From the NCBI GenBank assembly GCA_963932465.1, contig OZ010796.1:72109974-72173973 (forward strand): a stretch of 64,000 nucleotides of DNA, read 5' to 3'. This document shows positions 47,701 through 58,179 of this stretch, piece by piece. A program made the translations under genes and the position numbers. The DNA is from Maratus speciosus. Taxonomy: Eukaryota; Arthropoda; Arachnida; Araneae; Salticidae. Below the pieces are notes generated by a model. That model had not been told where the DNA came from. It made no database searches and saw only the letters and a program-made list of their open reading frames with translations. Within the stretch, counting starts at the first letter, position 1, and every line of letters begins with the position of its first letter.

Positions 47701-48667
47701 TAGATAAGAACAATCGAATTTGAAAAAGTTACGAAATTCAGATTTTTATACGGTCCCCCCAAAATTTTTTTATTTAGAAATTTTTCCAATGTTCTAACAA
47801 GTTAAACAATAAAAATTCCATTCTTCTTTGACCAAAACTCACGACGTTTTGATACTTTGGTCTTAGGAGATTAGTACTTTTATTGTTTTTATTATCAGAG
47901 CTTGGACAATTTTTTCCTAAATATAAGCAGGTGCGGATTATAGGACCTAGCACCATATAAAAAATTAAATGTCGTAGATTTTTAAAAAATAACTAATTTG
48001 GCTTAAATTTAATTTCATATAATGAAGAATGCTATATAAAACATTTTTGTAATTGTAACTGTAGCTTTAAAACTAACGGTTTAGTAACAATCTATTGGTT
48101 AACGATAACGAGAGACATCCTGTATATTAAGTTAAAGTATTTTCAGCATACATCAGTCAATTTTATGTTTAACTATTACTAGATAAGAACAATCGAATTT
48201 GAAAAAGTTACGAAATTCAGATTTTTATACGGTCCCCCCCAAAATTTTTTTATTTAGAAATTTTTCCAATGTTCTAACAAGTTAAACAATAAAAATTCCA
48301 TTCTTCTTTGACCAAAACTCACGACGTTTTGATACTTTGGTCTTAGGAGATTAGTACTTTTATTGTTTTTATTATCAGAGCTTGGACAATTTTTTCCTAA
48401 ATATAAGCAGGTGCGGATTGTAGGACCTAGCATTATATAAAAATTTAAATGTCGTAGCTTTTTAAAAAATAACTATTTTGGCTTAAATTTAATTTCATGT
48501 AATGAAGAATGCTATATAAAACATTTTTGTAATTGTAACTGTAGCTTTAAAACTAACGGTTTAGTAACAATCTATTGGTTAACGATAACGAGAGACACCC
48601 TGTATATTAAATGAAAGTATTTTCAGCATACATCAGTCAATTTCATGTTAAACTATTACTAGATAAT
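35732..48667. repeat. 479-bp satellite array, 27 units
   Basis: Units start at AACAATCGAATTTG and repeat every 479 bases (three are 480) with very few differences; 27 units span 12.9 kb. Each contains 'atacggtccccccaaaattt', 'ggtcttaggagattagtact', 'gctatataaaacatttttgt', 'aactaacggtttagtaacaa', 'gagacatcctgtatatta' and 'tttcagcatacatcagtcaa'. Three units (starting near 42422, 44339 and 48188) form a variant: 'ggattgtaggacctagcatt', 'gtcgtagctttt', 'tttcatgtaatg'. A 60-codon minus-strand frame recurs in the other 24 units only because the units are alike. The monomer shares its 'acatcctgtata' end with the element at 22606-23016. Confidence 0.95.
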
Positions 48668-49171
48668 AATTCTAAACTCATAAAAGCTGCTTCATTATGA
48701 AGTAAACATGTTTTATTGCTTAGTAACCTTGACTTCTTGCATCAAAATGTAAACAGCCTGAAACATCCGAAGTTGATCAAAAAAGAACTTACTAGAAAAC
48801 AGGTTTTTTGAGTGCATTAGTTGCATTGTTTTTATAGAGGAAACACTTACGGACTTTTAATATTTTTCCTTACGAGACAGCATAAGACTCGTGGAAATAC
48901 CTCTATATGTTGCAATTAAATTCATATTTCGTGAATTTATTGCATGTAATGTTTTAGAATGTTTTACGCATCCAAATATTTTTGTATTCCATAAATTTCG
49001 CAAACCGAGTATTTTGATTTTAGCTAGATTTCGTATGAAATACCACCTATTATATACTCCCCTATATTGTAGTTTCTGAAAAAGGTTGCAGTTGCAGATC
49101 TACCCCGATCATAGCCGCTTGGACGCAAAACAGCCCTCAGTTAAAAACTTTATATAACTTTCTTATGGCCA
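48668..49171. other. unique flank right of the satellite
   Basis: The last unit passes without a break into 'aattctaaactcataaaagc'. The 62-codon frame at 48891-49079 shows no domain. No exon recognised. Confidence 0.4.
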
Positions 49172-49372
49172 CACTGTTAAAAATGTGCAGCATTCTGGCA
49201 GGTCATTTGACCGCTTTTTCCGAAAACGGTTACACAACCGTAAATTTAACACTATTCTGACCATATTATTGGCCATTTTATGGTCAGAATATAGTTAAAT
49301 TATGGTCATGAAACCGTTTTTTAAAAAAACGGTCGAATGACCTGCCAGAATGCTGCAAAATTTTTAACAGTG
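49172..49372. mobile_element. palindromic mini-element with CACTGTTAAAA ends (201 bp)
   Basis: The left CACTGTTAAAAATGTGCAGC and right CACTGTTAAAAATTTTGCAG (reverse complement) continue as 'attctggcaggtcatt' in both, then 'gaccg'. It is nearly a full palindrome centred near 49270 ('ctgaccatattattggccat' region). CACTG ends recall CMC/Chapaev-type elements; no clear target duplication was seen. Confidence 0.65.
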
Positions 49373-49419
49373 CACGATAGCTTCCATAATTCTGCACAAA
49401 TCTTTTCCCAACTGATACA

Positions 49420-50215
49420 TAAAATCAAGGGGCAGAAAATCTCGGTCAAGTTCGTTAATGGTCAAAATCGGACCAAGGGGGTGGAAACAGTGAAGGTTTT
49501 TGTGAAAACAGAAAAAAAAATTCTTGATTATAATACATATCAAATCAGTTTAAAGTTGTTATTACTTCTAGGAAAAAGGCCAAAATTTTATGTATGACAG
49601 ATTTCTAATATCATTAAAAATGGGCTCAAGGGACGAAAAAAAATGGGGTTTTAAGAAGAAAAAAAATTCACAACTTCGTCCATTCACAAGATATGAAATT
49701 CACTTAAATTTATTATAAATCTTCTTTATATTATCTACAACTTTTGCACTGACAAGGTTTTGATAGGACCAACTCTTACAGCAAAAAAATAAATAAATAA
49801 AAAGGGGGGTGGATTATAGAAGAAAAAAAATCACATCACCGTTAATCCGCCATTAAGGCGATAAAAAGTATCAGTGGCGTGATGAAAATTTTTTACAACT
49901 ATCAGAGATGCTGTATATACTGGTAGGGTTGCGTGTGTCAAAAAAAGAGCGTCAGAATTTAAAATATAGTGTGTGGTTCATCTAATGACCAATCACCACA
50001 CGGTTTAAATTTATTATATAAATGCTCTTAATATTATCTATAACTTTTGAAGCAACAAGTTTTTGATAAGATGAACTCTACTAATGCATGATATTACTAA
50101 AAATATTCTCAAGGGACGAAAAAATTGGCATTGAAGGAAAAATTATCGTACTAACATGATTCTGATAAAACGAACTCTTACAGAAAAATGTAATTTAAAA
50201 CTCTTGAATAACCAC
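49420..50215. repeat. diverged tandem repeat, two to three copies
   Basis: 'aatatcattaaaaatgggct' with 'caagggacgaaaaaaaatgg' (49608) recurs as 'gatattactaaaaatattct' with 'caagggacgaaaaaattgg' (50090). 'ctttatattatctacaactt' recurs as 'ctcttaatattatctataac', and 'aggaccaactcttacag' as 'agatgaactc' and 'aacgaactcttacag'. Period near 450-490 bases with indels. The 86-codon frame at 49337 starts in the neighbouring palindrome and is not credible. Confidence 0.5.
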
Positions 50216-50620
50216 CAGATAAAATTGTTAAACTGAATTTATCTCTAACCTTGATTTATTTTTTGTTGGAGAAATTAGTACTTAACTTCTAAATCTACCT
50301 GTCCTGTAGGCCAAGGCGACAGGAATTTTTTTACTCTATTGTTCTTCAGAAATTTTAAACTTTTTTATTATTCCAATTTCTTATTATAAAACTTTTTGAA
50401 GTAATTTTTAAAAAATAGAGACGTTCCTGAATCCACTTTTTAAAATTGTGTGTTTATAACTTGCTCTACAACAATATTAGTGATTTTGTTTTCTGTGTTT
50501 TTTTAAATCTTACACTTCTTAGGGTGTCCCACACGAATTAAATTTAAATTTCAGGATGGCCTATCATTCTGCAAGCATCTCTGTTAGAATCTTGCGCGAA
50601 TCGAGTTATACCAGACAAGA
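50216..50620. other. AT-rich spacer, no feature recognised
   Basis: No gene, RNA or repeat boundary recognised. Confidence 0.35.
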
Positions 50621-51092
50621 CCTCGAAAATTCTGTTTAAAGTCTACCCAAAATCAGTCCCAAACATAACAAAGCAAATTTTGGCATTTCGAAACCCGACA
50701 CAAACCCAACACACTTCAACACATACCCGACACGATCCAAATCCGAAATGGAAGAAAGCCAATCCATATTACAATACAGTTATGGAAAAGTAGTCTACAT
50801 TTATATCTCTAATACCAATTTTGTCTTTTGCGTTGAAAAAGAACATATTTGAACATTAATGTTCAAATATAAAAATGTTAGAACTGAAAATATATTTTAG
50901 ATTTGTTTGAAAAATCCGGTCTACCCGAAGGCGACTTGCAAAACTCAAATTCCAACCCCAAACTCGAACCTGAACCTGAACCGGAAGCAATAAAAGCCAA
51001 ACCGAACCGAACCTGACCCGCAACAAAAAAAAATTAGCGTCGATACGTTACTTATCTGTAGCAAGGAAAATTACTCTAAGGCAAATGTACTC

Positions 51093-51300
51093 TTAACCCT
51101 TTCGGGACGAGCGTCTTTTACAGAATTTTTAATCTTTAATCACCGGTTCTTCAAAACAGAAAATTTTGCCTAATTGAATCAGGAAAACGCTCGGATTAAA
51201 GAAGGCAAAATCTACAATAAAAATTTACTGGTGAGAATAATCACGGATTCTGAGCACCTTACGCGGCATGTATACCGTTCGCTCGTCCCCAAGGGGTTAA
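51093..51300. mobile_element. TTAA-flanked mini-element (208 bp), GGACGAGCG subfamily
   Basis: Starts TTAACCCTTTCGGGACGAGC; the right end in reverse complement is TTAACCCCTTGGGGACGAGC. It is the same subfamily as 58176-58383 in opposite orientation (shared 'tttaatcaccggtt', 'ttgcctaattgaatc', 'gtaaatttttattg'). The inner 'actggtgagaata' matches the CACCAG inner motif. Confidence 0.75.
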
Positions 51301-51547
51301 GAGGACACACTACACATGGTCAAAATATCGATTTTTTTTATTGATTCAAAGCATAACTACATCTTTTAAAAATATAATGATGGAATTTGAAAGGTGTATC
51401 TTTAATAATAAAGAAGTTAAAGATTTAATGCGCGATGATGGAATTTAAAGGGACGCCACGCCCACTCAGCGAACCCGTTTAATTTAGATAACTAGTGAAC
51501 AAACCCAAAGACATAGATAATTATTTTATTTCTTCCATGGGGAAAAG

Positions 51548-51775
51548 CAGGGCTGCGGAGTCGGAGTCAGGCCCATTTTTGAACGAAAGAGTCTGAGTAG
51601 GACCTGTTAAAATTCCCGGAGTCGGAGTCGTCCATTTTACAAGCAGGGCTGCATTGTCGGAGCGGAGTCAGGCCCATTTTTGAGCGAAAGAGTCGGGATC
51701 GGAGTCCGATCTGTTAAAATTTCCGGAGTCGGAGTCGGAGTCGTCCATTTTCCTCACCGACTCAGCGACCCTGGC
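51548..51775. repeat. GGAGTC-rich repeat, second copy
   Basis: Opens AGGGCTGCGGAGTCGGAGTC and carries two diverged internal units ('aggcccatttttgaacgaaa', 'aggcccatttttgagcgaaa'). Reverse-oriented relative of 3640-3920. Confidence 0.6.
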
Positions 51776-51831
51776 GAAAAGGCAGGGTATGATTTACATC
51801 TTTTACATTTTTTTGTTTTTTGTTTTTTTAG

Positions 51832-51971
51832 GAAACATCCTTACTGCAAACAAAGTTTTGTCTGTGTTTCTCAATAGAAAATTAAGCTTGTTCGGAGACA
51901 CAGAAATGCCTCAAAAAGGAAAAAATGAGGGCTTACATAAAAGACTGACTGTTTTTAAATTTTTAAACTAA
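51832..51971 (+). other. candidate terminal exon (unproven)
   Basis: A strong polypyrimidine tract ('tttttgttttttgtttttttag') ends at 51831. The open frame after it reads NILTANKVLSVFLNRKLSLF then GDTEMPQKGKNEGLHKRLTV and stops at 51971. No family recognised; it does not look like the FMO C-terminus. Lies among repeats, so it could be chance. Confidence 0.15.
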
Positions 51972-52856
51972 ATGTATATGAAATTTATTCAAGTTCTCAC
52001 ATGATATATATTATTAGAAATGAATAATTTATATAAATAATGACAAATAAGACAATTTTCTCATTTTTAATTTTTCTGTGATTAATGTTTTGAAAACGTT
52101 ACCTCACTTATCATATGTAGCTAAATTTTGTGCAAGTGTTTACATATACTTTAATTTATGTGTTTGATAAAATTGTGCAGGAACTTCACACGAATTAGAA
52201 GTTTAAACGTGTTATTTTTGTAAATGAAAACTTAAAACTAATTTTTCTCCATGTTCATATTTTCATAACTTGTTTGTTCGATAAACGGTAAGACCTTTTT
52301 TGTTTATTCAGATGGAGGTTTTAAAAAATTTACTTGCTTTCCATGGTGTATTTAATATTTCTGTGCATGAATTTAACATTCAATTTTATAGTTATTATTT
52401 TTTAAATAATTTATGAGTTTGTTGAATTTCCTTACTTTTATACAATACACGAAAGAGGAAAAAAAAATATATTAAATGTAATATCACATGCATCTAAAAA
52501 TCCATGCACAGTTTTATGTAGTATATTCTAAGGAATGTGGACAAAAATATTCATATCTAAAAAAGTAGTAGGGATTTTTAAAAAGTTAATTAAAAAAATT
52601 TAAATTTATTTAAACAGGCTCTTTTACCAGTTTTCTTTAATTACTATATTTGCTTTATAGTATTAAATATAATGTCACCACAGATATTACAGTATTATTA
52701 AAAATTGAAAAAAAAAAATTAAAGGTACAGTGTCCCCATAACAAAAGGGAAAAATCAAACACAAACCAACCCGAACTACAGGTTCTGTCGGGTTCGAGTA
52801 AAATCGGGTTACCCGACCCGATGCAGAACTCTAATTGCTATCCACATTATACTTTA

Positions 52857-53073
52857 TTAACCCCTTAATTCTCGCTCCCGTGATATTCACGGGCTGTGTC
52901 TTTTACTCAGATTATTTAATTCCCACCAGTTTTATAAAATAGTGTAATTAGCTTTATTATAGTATCTTTTTACCTGTCATTAAATAAGGTGAATATTTCT
53001 TTTTAAAAAAGGTGGTGCTAACGAGCAATTTGAATTTTTAAACCGTAATTTAATGCGACCGTTAAGGGGTTAA
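52857..53073. mobile_element. TTAA-flanked mini-element (217 bp)
   Basis: Starts TTAACCCCTTAATTCTCGCT; the right end in reverse complement is TTAACCCCTTAACGGTCGC. Inner 'cccaccagttttataaaa' and 'aaaaaaggtggtgc' form the shared inner pair. Confidence 0.7.
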
Positions 53074-53556
53074 AAATGTTCAAAATGCTGCGAAATTGGA
53101 ATGTGTTGTTTAGATGTATGACAAGAAATTTCTTTAATTGGGATGATCAAATTTTATAACAGTTTTAGAAAGGAACTTTTGAAAAACTTTCATAACTACA
53201 GCTCATATTCAAAATATTAGAGTAATTACTTTTTTTTACAAATAGAAAATATCGTTTGGTAATTTAATATATTTTAATGCAAATATGCAAACGATATTTT
53301 TATTAAGAACTTATTGTTGATTAAACGTATTTATTATCTTAAAATTAATATAATTTTTGAAAAGATTAATTGAAAAAAATTATTTTGAAAAGTCAAAATA
53401 TTAGAATATTTATTCAAGTGGTTCAAAATATTAGAATATTTCACATTAATTCTCTTTTAATTATCACCAATTCATAGCTGGTCGTATCATTGATTAAATT
53501 CAGACAATTTTATTTAAAATCAGTATTCTTTTTGCAGTTTGCTTTTTCGTCTTAAA

Positions 53557-53728
53557 ATGGGTCGTGTGAGTGATATTCCTAAATCTATTAAACATCATAT
53601 GGTTGATTTGTATCGGCACGGTAAAAAATCAATGTTATATAGCGAATTATTTACATTGTTCGCAATCAAGCGTTAGTAAAGTACTAACACAATATTCAAA
53701 TAAACGGTCAAGTGTGAGTATTACTCGC
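53557..53728 (+). pseudogene. Tc1-like transposase, N-terminal part (before insertion)
   Basis: ATG at 53557 gives MGRVSDIPKSIKHHMVDLYR, then after a one-base shift NIANYLHCSQSSVSKVLTQY, the first helix-turn-helix of the paired-like DNA-binding domain, and SSVSITR. Similarity ends at 53728, where the inserted block begins. The continuation expected after 'SITR' (NGVRTPKTSD) is found at 59218. This joins the two pieces as one gene. Confidence 0.75.
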
Positions 53729-54049
53729 GCGCATACAAATAAATGTATGAATTATCAATTGTATTATTTAAAAAATCGTTGCTAAAAGAATAATATGACA
53801 TTGTAAAATACAATACAACGTAGGGTTGGGTATAGCTGTATATAATAGAAAAATGTGAATGGGTATACCATAAAAGTTAAGAGATATGAAGACTAAATAA
53901 TACCAAATATTGCCATTCTGTACAACTCTTTTTTTAATCTAATCCGAATCTGTTTATGATGAACGTAATTCGGTACTGACAATAAAAGTAGTACTTCAAT
54001 TGGCATTTCATAAAACTAAATTCAGCGTAGTAATAATCTTTTCTTTTTA

Positions 54050-54410
54050 CACACTGTAAAACATTTGGTGTAACGTTACTCCATAAAACTGGAGGCAGCA
54101 TTGCTGCCTCCAATCTTACTGTGTATTTAACTGATATAACTGGTGTAACATTACACAGCTCTTGTCTGAGGTTACACCATAATATTATGAAACATTTCAC
54201 AAATTTCTGTGTAAGGTTACACCACAATTGCCTGCAAGCTTTCACAGTAATTGTGTGTAAAGTTACACATCAGTAGGAGTAAGGTTTCACCTAACTTTCC
54301 TGGAAGGTTACCCATTATTAGGTGTAAGTTTTCACCACATTTGTCTGTAATCTTACACAGTAATTGTGTGTAAGGTTACACATCAGTAGGAGTGAGCTTT
54401 GATGGAATGG
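54050..54410. repeat. GTGTAAGGTTACAC minisatellite, CACTG-type start
   Basis: Begins CACTGTAAAACATTTGGTGT. Units such as 'cagtaattgtgtgtaa' with 'gttacacatcagtaggag' recur near 54245 and 54358 (113-base spacing), with intermediate 'ggtgtaagttttcacc' blocks. A further piece lies at 54765-54860, beyond the left palindrome arm. The 103-codon minus-strand frame at 53934-54245 is made of this repeat. 'gaggcagcattgctgcctc' is a perfect 19-base hairpin at 54091-54109. Confidence 0.6.
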
Positions 54411-54411
54411 C

Positions 54412-55170
54412 TAAATTTTTCCTGCACCTATTAATAATCATCTGGTATTAAAATATTATTTACCTAAAATAATTTTTTTACAAAATAGTATGAGATATTA
54501 ATATGAGATATCCATTTTGAGAAGACAAGATCTAGAGTTGTCATTTTTTTTCCTTTAATCCTGATAAACATGATAGCTCATTTGTGTATCAAACAGATAT
54601 TCTTTTAAAACTTGGCTATACTATTTTGTAGCTTTTAAATGAAAAAAAAAATTAAAAACACATTTTACTAAAAATTAGTATATATTAATAAACAAGCCTT
54701 TAAAGTACACTTTTTATTTATTTTGCTTCAATAAATACTTTTTCAAATTTAACCCTACACAGTAATTGTGTGTAATGTCATCACGGGTAAGCTTTACAGG
54801 AATGTTGCACATTATTAGATTAACGTTTTCAACATCCATTATTCATTTGTCAACACTGCCTAAAAACTGGGTTAAATTTACAATTTTACAATGTTTCTTT
54901 CTATAAATTTTCTTAGTAAAAAACACTAAATTGTTATTTCAAAATTTAATATATATATATTTTTTTATTGAAGCAAAATAAATTAAAAGTGTGCTTTTAA
55001 AGGCTTGTTTATTAATATATACTAATTTTTAATAAAATGTGTTCTTAATTTTTTTTGTTTGTTTGTTTGTTTTTAAAAGCTGTTACTATTTTGTAAAAAA
55101 ATTATTTTGGCTAAATAATAATTTAATACCAAATGATCATTAATAGGTGCAGGAAAAATTTGGCAATAAA
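54412..55170. repeat. large imperfect palindrome around minisatellite DNA
   Basis: 'ttcctgcacctattaataat' (54419) pairs with 'attaataggtgcaggaaaaa' (55140). 'aaacaagcctttaaagtaca' pairs with 'gtgcttttaaaggcttgttt', and 'ttttgcttcaataaa' with 'attgaagcaaaa'. The left arm (330 bases) holds ~100 bases missing from the right arm. The loop (~54745-54964) is minisatellite of the same type as 54050-54410. Confidence 0.65.
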
Positions 55171-55404
55171 AATGAGAAATATGTACTAAAGTACACTTAT
55201 AAACATCTGGAATTAAAATCTTCCACAGTAAATCCCCCCCCCCCCCCCTGGCCCAGCGATCTCTCTCTCTTTTTTTTTCTTGTATTTCCCGAAAAGTTTT
55301 TGTGTTTCTGAATAAGTATTTTAATATAGTTTTTGCATCAATCTCATGAAAGAATAAAATAGGACAGAATTTCAAAAAAATTACATCCCCCCTCTACCCT
55401 TTTC

Positions 55405-55435
<31 letters not shown>

Positions 55436-55645
55436 TTATTTATTTATTTATTTTTTTTTAGTGCTTTGGTGTTTCTGAATCATTATCAACAGTGGATGAA
55501 TGCCACTCATTGTACAAATTATAAACTCACAAAGTGCAATACGATAAGAATACGATTATTTGAAGTCTTATTATATATTCACTTTAATTAAAAGTGTTAC
55601 GTGTTTCCTTTTTCATACTGATTTTGTTATGTTTACAAAAAAGTA
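55171..55645. repeat. simple repeats: C-run, (ATT)n, (TTTA)n
   Basis: C15 run near 55235, CT-rich tract, (ATT)n at 55408-55436 and TTTA units after it. Otherwise no feature. Confidence 0.7.
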
Positions 55646-56710
55646 GATTTTTAAAAGCGTAAAAACATATATTGTCACCTCGATTAATAAGAAATAATAA
55701 TTTAAAAAGCTTACTTAGTTATCAGTATTAATAAGTATAAAATCTTAAATATTAATATACTCTAATAATTAAAATAAATACTGTATCCTTTCTTTATTCA
55801 GAAATAAAAATATGCTATATTTTTACAGAATATTCTACAACAATATATAATTCCCATGCGTATTATATATATATATTATTTTTTACCTTACATTTTCTGT
55901 GTAAATATGAATTTTATAAAAGTTTATTTAAAATACCATACTAAAACAAAATGTATTCTTAAAAAATGATTTTTTAAAATAAGCTTCATTTAACTTGTAA
56001 TGAAATGTTGTAATAAAAAGGAATAACTAAAACACTCGACTATATAATATTAACAAAAAATAATAAACAAATTATTTTCACTTAATTATTATTACTAATA
56101 TTTAAAAAAAAAAATTCTGAAACATATACTATTAAAAAGTATAATTCGCATATATAATTTCCTTATACCTTATATATTCTTTGTAAACATGGATTTTATA
56201 AAAGGTTATTTACTATAACTGTACTATATTAATATACTAAAATAAAATGTGTTTTCATAAGAGAAAAAAAAACAACATTCTTTAAATTTCGCTTCATTTA
56301 AGCCGTAATGAAATAAAGCGATTAAAATGAAAACTTGAACATATAACACTTTAAATAATAAGAAATAATAATTAAAATAGTTACACCTAGTTATTAAAAT
56401 ATTTATATATTAAATAATAATAATTAAAATAATTTTTTTGTTATTCAAATAAAAATATAGTGTATTTTCTACAGAATAATCTACAACAATAAATATAACT
56501 CACACACATTACATTACTTTTTCAGGCTTTACATATTCTGTGCAAATATGGGTTTTATAAAAAAAAAATTATATGCTATGCTAAAACAAAACGTTTTTCA
56601 TATTTAATTTTTAAAGAAATAATGCGATAAAAACTAATAAATGAAAAATTGAATGTATATAATACTTTGAAAAATAAATGAACTATATGTTTTCCTACCT
56701 TACTGTACTT
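55646..56710. repeat. diverged tandem repeat, three units of ~330 bp
   Basis: 'ttaataagaaataataattt' (55684) recurs at 56050 and 56355. 'acagaatattctacaacaat' (55827) recurs as 'acagaataatctacaacaat' (56474). 'tctgtgtaaatatgaatttt' (55896) recurs as 'tctttgtaaacatggatttt' (56176) and 'tctgtgcaaatatgggtttt' (56538). Each is followed by 'ataaaa...actaaaacaaaatg'. No coding content. Confidence 0.65.
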
Positions 56711-57133
56711 TGAGAGTTTATTAATGATATCCATTTTTGAGAATGATCTTTGTTTTGTCAGACGTAAAACAAAACGCCTTGTGTTTCCCTTCATTCTTGT
56801 AATTAGAATAACATCAATATATCACACAAGACGGCGGCGTATGTGTACTTTTGGTAATTTTTTTAATAAGACAAATAACATTAAAATCTCAACAAATACG
56901 TGTTATTCTTGCTTCGACATGTGGGTGAATTGCAGACCACACAACACAGAGTGAGTGCAAGGTTGCAACGGAGAATGAAATCCGTTCCAGTAGATCTCAC
57001 GTGACGTATGCGACTAAGTTCAAAAACAAAACCATTGTTCAAAGTTTAAACTTGGCATTGTGCTAAGCGCGCTTCGAAAGAAGGTTGCAAGACCTCCTTG
57101 GTCAGTGCCGCGTACTTCCAGATAGGTTTTTAC
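56711..57133. other. spacer, no gene recognised
   Basis: Includes a less AT-rich stretch (56940-57120), but both-strand frames have no domain. Confidence 0.35.
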
Positions 57134-57349
57134 TTAACCCTTTATCGGGCAATGGTAATACTTACAACTTAATTTTTATTGAAAACTGGTCGATTTACAC
57201 CGGAATTTTTAGTAAAATATTTTGTTTTTATAATGCCGCTGATAACAAAGTCGCATTTTATTTTCAAATAAATCTTTTTGTAGGTTCTGGTGGCAGTGAA
57301 TATTTTCAATATTTCAGCCACAGAATTGACTGGCCTGATAAAGGGTTAA
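57134..57349. mobile_element. TTAA-flanked mini-element (216 bp)
   Basis: Starts TTAACCCTTTATCGGGCAAT; the right end in reverse complement is TTAACCCTTTATCAGGCCAG. Inner 'acaccggaattttt' and 'aggttctggtggc' form the shared inner pair. The 104-codon + frame across it is chance. Confidence 0.75.
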
Positions 57350-57435
57350 CTTTTAAAGACACGGGAGGCGTATTGAGAGATCCACTCAATACAAACTAGT
57401 CGCGAGTCCAATAGTATTTATGTGATTAATTCTAG

Positions 57436-58179
57436 TTAAGGGATCTTGTATCTTTTAAACGCGATGAAAATTAACGAAAAAATTCAAAGTTTTAATTAGT
57501 CTATCTTCAAAACCTTTTTATGTAAAAACAGGAAATTTTGACTATTGATTAAACAGATTGTGCTTTGTAATATGCTACCATCAGAAATTTATTAGACTTT
57601 TACAGAATTTGTGTATTGTTGAAATCAAAATAGCTTTTTTTACTCAATAAGTCATTGCGCACATGATATCTTAAGAAAGTATGTATGAATTGTCATGAAA
57701 TTTGGTAAAGATACTAAGAAAATATGTGTGTTTAAAATGATCTACTCTTAGGCCAAAATTATTTTATTAACTATATATTAAAAAAATTTAAAAAAGCAAA
57801 CAAAATTTTACATTTTTAAAGAATACAAATAGTCATAACTAAAAATATTACCATTGTAAATACTTAAAAGTAGATTATTTTAAACACACATATTTGTTTA
57901 GTACCTTTACCAAATTTCATGACAATCCATACATACTTTCTCAAGATGTGAGCGCAATGACTCATGTAGTAAAAAATAAGCTATTTTGAGTTTCAACAAT
58001 ATACAAATTCTATAAAGGAATAATAAATTTCTAATGGCAGCATATTACAAAGAATAATCTGTTTAATCAATATCCAAAATTTCATGTTTATACATAAAAA
58101 GGTTTTCTAGATATACTAATTCAAACTTTGAAGTTTTTCGTTAATTTTCGATGCGTTTAAAAGGTACAAGACCACTTAA
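57436..58179. mobile_element. TTAA-flanked foldback element (744 bp)
   Basis: Both ends start TTAAG; then 'ggatcttgtatcttttaaac' at the left and, in reverse complement, 'tggtcttgtaccttttaaac' at the right. Arms of ~340 bases pair almost throughout ('gaatttgtgtattgttgaaa' with 'tttcaacaatatacaaattc'; 'aagtatgtatgaattgtcat' with 'atgacaatccatacatactt'). Centre near 57805. No coding frame. Confidence 0.75.

Larger units (their letters stand above)
50621..52841. mobile_element. possible hAT-like remnant with CCCGA-rich ends, holding nested repeats
   Basis: The right side (52760-52841) reads in reverse complement AGAGTTCTGCATCGGGTCGG then GGTAACCCGA, the simple CCCGA/TCGGG style of some hAT ends. 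The left side (50640-50760 and 50930-51030) is rich in 'aacccgacac' and 'gaacctgaaccgg'. Nested inside are a TTAA element (51093-51300) and a GGAGTC repeat (51548-51775). No transposase frame found. Confidence 0.3.

Noticed and set aside
35797..47956. A 60-codon minus-strand frame repeated 24 times, as if a tandem gene family
   Set aside because: It recurs because the 479-bp units are nearly identical at the DNA level. There is no domain, the variant units lose it, and base changes are not biased to synonymous positions in any visible way.
53934..54245. 103-codon minus-strand frame
   Set aside because: Made of the GTGTAAGGTTACAC minisatellite read through; the Cys/Asn/Leu pattern is repeat translation.
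57085..57399. 104-codon + strand frame
   Set aside because: It runs through the full TTAA mini-element at 57134-57349 and has no domain.
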